From: JAJECS01 sp965243625
GTDB lineage: Bacteria > Chloroflexota > UBA11872
Assembly: GCA_965243625.1 (NCBI GenBank)
Contig: CBDEVI010000002.1
Location: 682,001-746,000 of the forward strand
Length of the DNA: 64,000 nt
Reading direction: 5' to 3'
Below are positions 16,724 to 24,358 of the stretch, one piece after another (the stretch's first letter is position 1; every line of letters starts with the position of its first letter). The notes below the pieces were generated by a model, which saw only the letters and a list, made by a program, of their open reading frames with translations, made no database searches and was not told the DNA's origin. A program made the position numbers and the translations under genes.

Positions 16724-18538
16724 CTAGGTAAACCGTCCGCGTCCGCTGATGGGCCAGATGTCCACGACCTCGTCGTCCTGTAGCACGTAGAGGGTGTCGT
16801 GCAGGTTGAAGGTGCCGCAGCCGTGCCAGGGCGTCACGCGCACCTGATCGCCGGGCCGCAGGTCGGGAGCGCCGTCGAGCATCTTGACGTGCAGATGCTC
16901 CTCGGCCACGACCTCGATCTCCAGACCCTCCGGATCGTCGATCACCGGGAATCCGCTGGGCTCGAAGGCAATCGACTTGCGTCCGCCGTCAAGGTGCACG
17001 TAGCCGGGCTTGGCGCGGCTGGTGACGCTGGTGAGAATCCAGAAGGCCTGGGTGAAGGCGTGGCCGGCGTGGGGCCGGAACCAGGCGTCCATGGTGACGT
17101 AGGTGCCGGCCTGGAGCTCGGTCCAGCCGTTGATGGTGCCGGTGATGTCGAACGTGTTGGTGGCGCCGCCGGTGACCTCGCGGACGGGGATTCCCTCGGC
17201 TTCGCACAGCTCGCGGGTCTCGATGACCGGCGCCAACGCGGCACGGGCGGCCGCGTTGCGCTCGTCCCAGTCCTCGATGCCCACGGTGTGGCCCTCGTAG
17301 GCCATGAGGCCGGTGAACTCCAGCCCGGGCCGGTCCATGATGCGGCGCGCGAGGGCCAGCGCCGGCTCATACGGCGGCACGCCGGCGCGGGGTCCGCCGA
17401 CGTCGATCTCCACGACAACGCCGATCGTAACCCCGTGGCGCTGCGCCGCTGCCGAGATCTCGTCGACGTTGGCCGGGTCGTCCACTTCCACGGCGACACG
17501 CGCGCGGTGGGCCAGCCGGCACATGCGCTCGATCTTGATCGGGCCGACGACCTGGTTGGCGATGAGGACGTCCTCGATGCCGCCATCGACCATGGCCTCG
17601 GCCTCACCGACCTTGGCGCAGGTGAGGCCCACGGCCCCCGCCTCGACTTGCAGGCGGCCAATGGCCGGGTTCTTGTGCGTCTTGGCGTGGGGGCGCGAGT
17701 GCACCGGACGGAAGCGCACGAAGTCCTCGAGGGTCTTGATGTTCTGCTTGACGAGGTCCAGGTCGATGATGGCGGCGGGCGTGTCGATTTCGTCGATGGT
17801 GCGCGGCGGACGATCCACGAGCGTGTGCCTCGGTTGCTGGCGAATGAAGGGTATCGCGACGCTCGCCGGCGCGCGCGGAAGCAGGCTCGCCGCGGCGCGA
17901 ACGGCTTGCTGCGAACGTTCGGCGCTCTGCTTCGCCAGGTCTTCGGTGTACATGCGCCGACGCTGCCGCCGGGCACGCAGCCATCGAAGCCCGCGTCCGA
18001 GCATGACCACGAACGCGGCCAGCAGGCTCAGATAGGCCAGTCCGATGGCGGTGAGGTCGACGAGGTAGTGACGGAAGTCAGGGACGGTGTCCAGGTCGAC
18101 GTAGCCGGGGCCCGCGGCGAAGCCAATGGCGACGGGGCTGGCGAGCGCGAGGGTCATGAGGCACAGGTCGGCCACGACTCTCCGTCTCGGCGGCAGGCGT
18201 GGACGAGCCCGCAGGAAGGCCGACCACAGCTCAATGACGAGGGCCGGGCCCAGGAATGCCGCCAGCGCGTGCGGCAAGGCGACGACGTCGTTCCAGACGG
18301 CGGCAACCACGCCCACCGCCAGCGCGGGTCCGGGTCGCGTGCCGACTTGGGCGGCCACCATGGCGAGCATTGCCAGCACCACGGCGCCGGCCGCGGGCTG
18401 GATCGCGAAGATCCGCGTGGCGCCGTACGCCAGCACCGCGGCGGCTCCGGCAACGACCAGCGTTCGCAGCCATGGAGCGCCGGGCAGCGACAGGGCGCTT
18501 CGATCGAGCGAGAGGCCCAGGCGGCCGGCGAGCGTCAT
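16724..18538 (-). CDS. Membrane-anchored D-threonine aldolase / D-serine dehydratase-like PLP enzyme
   Basis: A 604-residue fusion. Residues about 24-180 form roughly five transmembrane helices, ended by a very basic stretch (GRGLRWLRARRQRRR) and a short charged linker. From about 245 the sequence is a fold-type III PLP enzyme of the D-threonine aldolase/DSD1 group. DTPAAIIDLDLVKQNI leads to the PLP lysine (Lys286) in RPHAKTHKNP, then GATNTFDITG and the C-terminal metal site WHGCGTFN. Family members cleave D-threonine or deaminate D-serine and are normally soluble; a membrane domain on them is unusual. The ATG at 18538 is preferred to a TTG four codons earlier. The fold is confident, the substrate is not. 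Confidence 0.82.
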   Translation of the reverse strand: MTLAGRLGLSLDRSALSLPGAPWLRTLVVAGAAAVLAYGATRIFAIQPAAGAVVLAMLAMVAAQVGTRPGPALAVGVVAAVWNDVVALPHALAAFLGPALVIELWSAFLRARPRLPPRRRVVADLCLMTLALASPVAIGFAAGPGYVDLDTVPDFRHYLVDLTAIGLAYLSLLAAFVVMLGRGLRWLRARRQRRRMYTEDLAKQSAERSQQAVRAAASLLPRAPASVAIPFIRQQPRHTLVDRPPRTIDEIDTPAAIIDLDLVKQNIKTLEDFVRFRPVHSRPHAKTHKNPAIGRLQVEAGAVGLTCAKVGEAEAMVDGGIEDVLIANQVVGPIKIERMCRLAHRARVAVEVDDPANVDEISAAAQRHGVTIGVVVEIDVGGPRAGVPPYEPALALARRIMDRPGLEFTGLMAYEGHTVGIEDWDERNAAARAALAPVIETRELCEAEGIPVREVTGGATNTFDITGTINGWTELQAGTYVTMDAWFRPHAGHAFTQAFWILTSVTSRAKPGYVHLDGGRKSIAFEPSGFPVIDDPEGLEIEVVAEEHLHVKMLDGAPDLRPGDQVRVTPWHGCGTFNLHDTLYVLQDDEVVDIWPISGRGRFT

Positions 18539-18601
18539 GCCGCGCCGCAATCAGCGCGGCGCGTGGTTTTCATCTGGGGAATGCGCGCGTAGGATAGGGA
18601 C

Positions 18602-19375
18602 ATGGACAAGTCTCACACGATGCCGCGCTTCCCTCGGGGTCACAAGGACCCGGTGGGAATCTGGCTGTGGGGCGACCCGGCCGAGATTCGCGATTATCTC
18701 GAGCTTGGGGTCGTGGGGCTGGTCACGAACACCATTGTGCTGGATCAGCTCACGGACTCCTACGGTCCGATGATCCGGGTGATCGAGCGGTATCTGAATC
18801 TGCCGCACGACGGCCCGCTCGTGGTGGAGGTCGATGGCGACACCACGGAGGAGATCGAGCGCGTGTCGCGGGTGTTCACGGCGATGTCGCCGCGGGTGGT
18901 GCTGAAGATTCCTTGCACCATGCGGGGGCTGCGCGCGGTGGTGCACCTGCGAGCCGAGGGCCACCTGAGCATGGTGACGACGACGTTTTCCGCCAGCCAG
19001 GCGGTGGCCGCCGCGTCGGCCGGCGCGGCCTACATCGCGCCGTTCACGGGACCGCAGATCGACGCCGGGGCGGATGCCGGCAAGATCATCGGCGACATCG
19101 TCCGCGTGATCGGGCGCAGCGGCGAAAACTCGCCCTACCTGGCGGCGGGCATCGTGCGCACGACCATCGCCGCCGACACGGCCATTCGCGCCGGCTGCGA
19201 CGGCATCGTGATTTCGCCCACCACCTTCGAGGAAATGCTGCTTCATCCAGGCACGGCCGAGTGGAACGCCACGTTTCGCCGCCACTGGGACCAGATGGAG
19301 GCGAAGGGCGCGCTGGAAGGCGTGGTGGACGCGCCCGCGGCGACCGAATCCCTGGTGGGGACGCCCAGCGGCTAG
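18602..19375 (+). CDS. Transaldolase-family protein, fructose-6-phosphate aldolase-like
   Basis: A 257-residue class I aldolase barrel. The motif GVVGLVTNTIVL resembles the GVTTNPSL strand of transaldolases. The Schiff-base lysine is in VVLKIPCT near residue 101. HLSMVTTTFSASQAVAAASAGAAYIAPFTG is the classic Fsa/TalC segment. Short transaldolases of this type either transfer dihydroxyacetone or act as fructose-6-phosphate aldolase; sequence alone does not decide. AGGATAGGGAC precedes the ATG and contains both a Shine-Dalgarno-like AGGA and a TAGGAT -10-like box. It is divergent from the membrane PLP enzyme gene, 63 bases apart. Confidence 0.85.
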   Translation: MDKSHTMPRFPRGHKDPVGIWLWGDPAEIRDYLELGVVGLVTNTIVLDQLTDSYGPMIRVIERYLNLPHDGPLVVEVDGDTTEEIERVSRVFTAMSPRVVLKIPCTMRGLRAVVHLRAEGHLSMVTTTFSASQAVAAASAGAAYIAPFTGPQIDAGADAGKIIGDIVRVIGRSGENSPYLAAGIVRTTIAADTAIRAGCDGIVISPTTFEEMLLHPGTAEWNATFRRHWDQMEAKGALEGVVDAPAATESLVGTPSG

Positions 19376-19417
19376 GGAACCTCTGAACAAGCCAAGGCCC
19401 GTGGGATACGCGGGTCT

Positions 19418-19463
19418 CAATCCGTTCGGTGCACCCTTCGACAAGCTCAGGGCGAACGGATTG
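19418..19463 (+). repeat. Hairpin repeat, copy 1 (CAATCCGTTCG...CGAACGGATTG)
   Basis: Perfect 11-bp arms at 19418-19428 and 19453-19463 enclose a loop with CCCTTCGACAAGCTCAGGG, itself able to pair CCCT with AGGG. It lies 3' to both convergent genes, so it may act as a shared transcript end. A second copy is at 41180-41225 with a compensated arm change. Confidence 0.85.
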
Positions 19464-19495
19464 GGCTTGAGTCGGACGACTTGCTCAAACCGTCG

Positions 19496-20482
19496 CTAGC
19501 TATCGTCCACGTCCCAATCGATCAAGACGCCCAGGGTCTGGTCCGTGTGGTCGTGGAGCAGGTGGAAGGCCTCGGGCGCCCGCGTGTAGGGGAAGTGATG
19601 GGTCGTCATGCGGTCGGCGTCGATGGCGCCCGACTCGAGCAGCGCCAGCGCCCGCCGCGCCGATCCGGTGTGCCACTGGCCGCCGAAGTAGCCGCCCAGG
19701 ATGCGCCGTCCCTGGATCACGTCGGAGGTGAGCGGCAGGATTTGATGCTCGTACTTGCCGATGAGATGCAGCGTGCCGCCGCTGCTCAGCATGTCCATGC
19801 CCTGCTCGAAGGCTCGCGGGCCGGCAGGACCGCCCACGGCATAGACCACCAGCTCGGCGCCAACACCGTTGCTGAGCCGCCTGACCGCCGCCACCGGGTC
19901 TTCCTCGGCCGCGTTGACCACGTGGTCCGCGCCTAGCTCGGCGGCAAGCTCGCAGCGCAAAGGCGCGGCGTCGACCGCGACGAGGCGCCCGGCGTCGATG
20001 GCGCGCATGACCTGGAGCATGAGGCTGCCGACCAGCCCCTGGCCCAGGACGACGATGACGTTGTCGCGCTCGAACGGGGCAATGTCCACCCAGCGGACGG
20101 CCGAGGCTCCGAGCATCCAGTAGGGCGCCTGGTCCCAGGTGACGGCGGGCGTGAGCGGGAAGATCTCGGGGATCTTGCCCTGCACCTCGGGAATGGCGGC
20201 GCACACGACATATTGCGCGTGAGGCGCGACGGCGCCCATGCGGTCGCCGAGGTCCAGGTGCTCGACGCCTTCGCCCAGCGCATCGACCACGCCGGCCATG
20301 GAATAGCCCATCATCTGCGGGTCGATGGCCTCGTCCATGACGTAGCGCCGGCCGATCTCCGAGCCGCGGCTGATGAGGCTGCGCACGGCCTTGACGCGCA
20401 CTTGCCCGTAGCCCGGCTCCGGAATCGGAGCGTCCTCCAGCATCACGTTGCCCCGTCCCTCGGGCTTTGCCATTCGCTTCAT
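19496..20482 (-). CDS. Medium-chain dehydrogenase, zinc-site residues absent (copy A)
   Basis: A 328-residue medium-chain dehydrogenase/reductase. The N-terminal GroES-like domain has IPEPGYGQVRVKAVRSLISRGSEIGRR, and the Rossmann part has VVLGQGLVGSLMLQVMRA with VDAAPLRCELAAELGADHVVN. At the positions where alcohol dehydrogenases carry the catalytic-zinc Cys and Gly-His-Glu, this protein has SRGSE and no GHE, so it is probably zinc-independent. It is closely related along its whole length to the adjacent gene at 20521, indicating a tandem duplication. Substrate unknown. The downstream end is bounded by a hairpin repeat. Confidence 0.82.
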   Translation of the reverse strand: MKRMAKPEGRGNVMLEDAPIPEPGYGQVRVKAVRSLISRGSEIGRRYVMDEAIDPQMMGYSMAGVVDALGEGVEHLDLGDRMGAVAPHAQYVVCAAIPEVQGKIPEIFPLTPAVTWDQAPYWMLGASAVRWVDIAPFERDNVIVVLGQGLVGSLMLQVMRAIDAGRLVAVDAAPLRCELAAELGADHVVNAAEEDPVAAVRRLSNGVGAELVVYAVGGPAGPRAFEQGMDMLSSGGTLHLIGKYEHQILPLTSDVIQGRRILGGYFGGQWHTGSARRALALLESGAIDADRMTTHHFPYTRAPEAFHLLHDHTDQTLGVLIDWDVDDS

Positions 20483-20520
20483 GTCGTCTCCCGTCCTTGT
20501 GGCGCCGCGTTGGGCTCTGG

Positions 20521-21507
20521 CTATGAGTCTTCGAGCGTCCAGTCGAGCAGTACGCCCAGCGTCTCGCCGGATCGCCGGTAGAGCAGGTCGAAGGCGGCGG
20601 GCGCGTCGCTGAACGCGAACCGGTGGGTGGTCATGAGATCGGTGTTGATGGCGCCGGTGGCCAGCAGGTCCATGCCCCGCTTGGCTTCGGCCATGCGCTT
20701 GGTGCGGGGGTAGTAGCCCTCGAACATGCGCTTGCCGGCGAACTTGTGGCTCCAGAAAGGTAGGGGCGCGTCCTCGTAGCGACCGACGAGGTGCAACAGG
20801 CCGCCGCGCGCGAGCATGTCCAGGCTTTGATCGAAGGCCTTGGGCCCGGCCGGGCCGCCGACGGCGTAGACCACGATCTCGGCGCCGAGGCCGCCGGTGA
20901 GCTTGTGGACGGCCTCCACGGGGTCCTCGCGGGCGGCGTTGATGACGATGTCGGCGCCGAGCTCTTCGGCCAGCTCGCAGCGCAGGTCCAGCGCGTCGAT
21001 GGCTACTACGCGGCGGATGCCGTTGGCCTTGTGCACCTGCACCAACAGGCTGCCGACGAGACCTTGGCCGACGACAACGATGGTGTCGGTGGGCGCGGCT
21101 TCTTCACCGGCCGCCCAGGTGACGCAGCCGCTGACGAGCGACCAATAGGGCGCGGCGTCGAAATCGACGGCTGGATCGATGGGATAAACGAGCGGCCGGT
21201 CGTCCTCGGAGCGCATGATCGCGTCCCGCACCACGTAGTCCGCGTGCGGCGCCGAAATGACGACGCGATCCCCGACGCCAATGTGCGTGACCGATTCGCC
21301 GACCGCGTCGACGATGCCGGACATGGAGTAGCCCATCATCTGGGGGTCGATGGCTTCGTCGCGGGTGTAGCGCCGGCCGATCTCGGAGCCGCGGCTGATG
21401 AGGCTGCGGACGGCCTTGACCCGCACCTCGGTCGGGCCGGGCTCCGGGATGGGGACCTCTTCGAACGCCAGGTTGTAGCGACCGGCCGGTTTCGCCAGAC
21501 GCCTCAT
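20521..21507 (-). CDS. Medium-chain dehydrogenase, zinc-site residues absent (copy B)
   Basis: The 328-residue paralogue of the next gene downstream (38 bases away) and exactly the same length. Identical blocks such as VRVKAVRSLISRGSEIGRRY and DEAIDPQMMGYSM contrast with diverged substrate-facing parts. The NAD(P) motif is VVGQGLVGSLLVQVHKANG. Like its neighbour it lacks the catalytic-zinc Cys/His and GHE of classic alcohol dehydrogenases. ATG start at 21507. The two genes are probably co-transcribed and may act on related sugar-like or polyol substrates, given the sialidase-like gene just upstream on the same strand. That link is inference. Confidence 0.82.
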   Translation of the reverse strand: MRRLAKPAGRYNLAFEEVPIPEPGPTEVRVKAVRSLISRGSEIGRRYTRDEAIDPQMMGYSMSGIVDAVGESVTHIGVGDRVVISAPHADYVVRDAIMRSEDDRPLVYPIDPAVDFDAAPYWSLVSGCVTWAAGEEAAPTDTIVVVGQGLVGSLLVQVHKANGIRRVVAIDALDLRCELAEELGADIVINAAREDPVEAVHKLTGGLGAEIVVYAVGGPAGPKAFDQSLDMLARGGLLHLVGRYEDAPLPFWSHKFAGKRMFEGYYPRTKRMAEAKRGMDLLATGAINTDLMTTHRFAFSDAPAAFDLLYRRSGETLGVLLDWTLEDS

Positions 21508-21795
21508 GCGTGGACTCCATTTGGGACGGCGATGCGCCGGTGCGGTGGGTTCATGATGCCAGCGGGTGGTCGGGGAGGCGAAAGGGGGGGCGGGCGTCGC
21601 GGCGCCGTACGTGTGCTGGCGTCACGCCGGGGCATCTGCCGGTAGCAAGTCCCGGGGTGGCGTCGCTTCATCTCCGGCGCCGGGGTCGTACGTCTTAGAT
21701 TCCTCACTTCGTTTCGGAATGACATGTCGGGGTGTTCCGGCTGCGCGCAAGCTATTCGCGCTTCAAGTTCCGCTACCGGCGGCGGCTACGAGCTG
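21508..21795 (+). repeat. Gap with a TTAGATTCC...GGAATGACA palindrome
   Basis: No gene seen. At 21695-21725 there is CTTAGATTCCTC followed by a short loop and CGGAATGACA. A close copy is at 24077-24105. Confidence 0.55.
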
Positions 21796-22980
21796 TTAGT
21801 CGACAAGGCCACCGGAGTGCAGATCCATCGCGAGGGAGCGAAAGTCGCGGACACGGTGGATGGTGCAGAGGTCGGCGTCGTGCTGGTCCTCGGCGTCGCG
21901 GCTGGTGCGGGAGAGGATCACGAGGTCGTCGCCGTCGATGGCGGCGCTGGGATACATGAAGCTGCGGTGCACGCTGTCGGGCCAGCGCGCCACGCAGCCC
22001 GCGGGGAACCAGTTGAGGCAGTCGACGCCGTAGTGGAGAAAGAGCCAGCGGCGCTCGTTACCGGGGCCGCCGGCGTACCTGGTCTCCCGCATGCGGTCGC
22101 CCCAACCGAGGACGTCCTGCGAGTTGGTGGGCAGGTTGCTCAGCATCCAGTACATGCGGTGCGGCTCGTCGTGAATGATGAAGAACTTGCACTGCCCGCC
22201 CGGCCAGGCGGCGAATTGGGTGAATCGGAGGACGTTGGTCGGTTCGTCGTAGTCGAGCACGGCGGCAATGTTCGCCGTGGCGTAGTTGTCGATGACCGAC
22301 CGGATGAAGACGCGGATCTTGCCGCCGACCTCGACCGTGTTGGGCTCCAGCCAGACGAACGGACGCGGCGAGCCGCGGTGGAGCATCGAGCTGTCGTTCG
22401 ATGGGTAGAGCCCGCGCGTCAGCGCTGCAGGCAGCTCGGGCGGCGGCACGACGTTGGAGAGCGACCAGGCGTCCGGGTCGAACGGCGACTTGGCGCGGTC
22501 CCAGCGCACCATGACCTTGCCCTTGTAGTCGATGCCGGCGGAGTCATGGTCCATGGCCCAGTAGAGGGCGTCGGGGCGGACGACTTGGGCCGTGGAGATG
22601 TTCCAGAGCGGTCCTTCGATGACGGTGCGGGGCTCGGTCCAGGTTTCGCCGCGGTCGTCGGTGGTGACGATCTGGAAGTCGCGGTGGGTCCGCTGCTGCA
22701 CGAACATGAGCAGTTGGCCGTCGACGACGAAGGGGTGTCCTTCCTCGTAGGGCAACGTGGGCAGGTCGGTCCAGGTCGCGCCGCCGTCGCTGCTGCGGAC
22801 GATCCGCAGCGAGCGCCCGACGTCCGTGCCCTTCCGGCCCCACTGCGGCGCCGCGACGATCAGCGTGCCGTCGTCGAGCCGGGCGAGGTTGGGGTCGTGG
22901 AAGAAATAGCGCTTGGGATCGGGTACGCGGGCGGCGACGGCGAGTTCCTGGGCGAGCGGGGTGACGTTTGGGTTGGGCAT
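21796..22980 (-). CDS. Sialidase-like (BNR/Asp-box) protein
   Basis: A 394-residue beta-propeller protein related to exo-sialidases. Two Asp-boxes are visible near residues 65-125: SSDGGATW and TDDRGETW. Near the N-terminus, YFFHDPNLARLDDGTLIVAAP is the usual first blade of this family. No signal peptide is seen, so it may be cytoplasmic or the start may be wrong. Family members hydrolyse sialic acids or other glycosides, but many Asp-box proteins have other substrates, and the Arg triad of true sialidases cannot be confirmed by eye. It is on the same strand as, and upstream of, the two tandem dehydrogenases, suggesting a carbohydrate-use cluster. Confidence 0.75.
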   Translation of the reverse strand: MPNPNVTPLAQELAVAARVPDPKRYFFHDPNLARLDDGTLIVAAPQWGRKGTDVGRSLRIVRSSDGGATWTDLPTLPYEEGHPFVVDGQLLMFVQQRTHRDFQIVTTDDRGETWTEPRTVIEGPLWNISTAQVVRPDALYWAMDHDSAGIDYKGKVMVRWDRAKSPFDPDAWSLSNVVPPPELPAALTRGLYPSNDSSMLHRGSPRPFVWLEPNTVEVGGKIRVFIRSVIDNYATANIAAVLDYDEPTNVLRFTQFAAWPGGQCKFFIIHDEPHRMYWMLSNLPTNSQDVLGWGDRMRETRYAGGPGNERRWLFLHYGVDCLNWFPAGCVARWPDSVHRSFMYPSAAIDGDDLVILSRTSRDAEDQHDADLCTIHRVRDFRSLAMDLHSGGLVD

Positions 22981-23230
22981 CCGGCGCTCTCAGTCGAAGT
23001 GAATCTGTCTTCGGCAGAAGACGGTTCGCTGATGCCGTTAGGGTGCCATTTGCGCCACGTCGGCCTCGGTGCAGCCGGGGAGGCCGCATCATCCCGCGCG
23101 GGTGCTTTGGCAAGATAGACCGGTACAATTGAACTTGCGGCGGCACCGGTCGGCTTGAGTCTAAATCGATCTCACAGGTCCACGGCTCGCAGGCGCGCGG
23201 CGCGCGAATGCTCGATTCGATCGTGTGCCG

Positions 23231-23923
23231 ATGGCCATTGGAGAGAGTTGGGACATGTGGACGGTGACTCTGGGGCGCGCCGGATGCTTGGCGTCGGGCG
23301 AGTCTGAGACCCGCCCCTACCGGACTCTGCGAATTCCTCTGCGTGTCGTGATTGTCGCGCTGGTTTTGAGTGTCGTCTGGTTCGTTGGATATGCGGGGCA
23401 GGCTCACGCGTGCTCGTGCGTTCAACCGGGGTCGCCATCCGAAGAGCTGGAGAAGTTCGACGCGGTTTTCGCGGGACGGGTGATCTCGGTGCATCACTCG
23501 TACGACCCCGCGGGAAGGTCTGTTACTCGTGACGACCGCAGCACGATTGGCTTCGAAGTCAGCACCGTGTGGAAGGGCGAGATCCACGAATCCACGACGA
23601 TCACGACGCCGCCGACCGGTGGGAGTTGCGGGTATCGATTTGTCGAGGGCGAGTCGTACGTCGTCTATGCGTATGAGAGACCTTATGGCGACGGCGGCTA
23701 CTCGGCGGGCACTTGCAGTCGAACGGCCCTGCTGGCTCAGGCGCAGGCCGATATCGACGAGCTTGGGGATGGACAGGCTCCCCTGGCCGGGGCGAGTGGA
23801 CCGTCGGCTGAGGAACGTGAGGGCGCGGACCCGGGCGGCGCGTGGGTGATTGCTCTGGTGGTTGTGGGCGTCATTGTTGCGATTGGCGGAGGCGTGGCCC
23901 ATTTGAGTATGAGGCGGCGATAG
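23231..23923 (+). CDS. Secreted TIMP-like (ACSC-type) protein with C-terminal membrane anchor
   Basis: About 230 residues. A hydrophobic signal segment (VVIVALVLSVVWFVGYAGQAHA) precedes the mature start ACSCVQPG. The motif CSC followed by SPSEELEKFDAVFAGRVISV is typical of bacterial tissue-inhibitor-of-metalloproteinase-like secreted proteins; cysteines recur in GGSCGYRF and AGTCSRTA. After an acidic linker, a second hydrophobic helix ends in MRRR, giving a type-I-like anchored protein with the domain outside. The first 30 codons overlap a dispersed palindrome (23296-23320), so the true start may be the GTG at about 23348. Function unknown. Confidence 0.65.
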   Translation: MAIGESWDMWTVTLGRAGCLASGESETRPYRTLRIPLRVVIVALVLSVVWFVGYAGQAHACSCVQPGSPSEELEKFDAVFAGRVISVHHSYDPAGRSVTRDDRSTIGFEVSTVWKGEIHESTTITTPPTGGSCGYRFVEGESYVVYAYERPYGDGGYSAGTCSRTALLAQAQADIDELGDGQAPLAGASGPSAEEREGADPGGAWVIALVVVGVIVAIGGGVAHLSMRRR

Positions 23924-24358
23924 GTCGATCGGGGGCGACGGCCGGTAGCGGACGGGCGACCACAAGGGTCGCCCCTACACCGGTTTCAGGGACTGCGGGT
24001 GGGCTTTTGCGTTCGCCGGAATGGCGGACGGGCGGCTGGGAGGAGTTGACGGGCGTTGTGCATCGTCGTCGGCGCCTTAGATTCCTCGCTGCGCTCGGAA
24101 TGACAGAGGGGGGCTTGGAATGACAGCGAGGGTGGCCTGGAAAGACAGCGGTGGATGGCTCGGAGTGGAGGAGGGGGTGGCTTGAACGATGCACGTTGGC
24201 TACGGGGTCGGTGAGATTGGGGTGGATTCCCGCCTTCGCGGGAATGACGAAGGGTTACGCAAGGGACTCTTTCGGGAGAGGGAGCCGGACTGGATTCCGG
24301 CTTTCGCCGGAATGACGAACGGACCGTATACCCGGCAGGGGGACGAACGCCTGACGAT
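23924..24358 (+). repeat. Gap with four palindromic repeats
   Basis: No gene in these 435 bases. They carry GGGCGACC-acaag-GGTCGCCC (23954-23979), TTAGATTCCTCGCTGCGCTC with GGAATGACA (24077-24105), GGTGGATTCCCGCCTTCGCG (24221-24250) and CTGGATTCCGGCTTTCGCCG (24289-24318). It is the 3' gap between convergent genes. Confidence 0.75.

Noticed and set aside
16799..18592. A 597-residue forward frame
   Set aside because: Antisense to the membrane PLP enzyme; composition (many GADVDL-type residues) is that of a reverse complement shadow.
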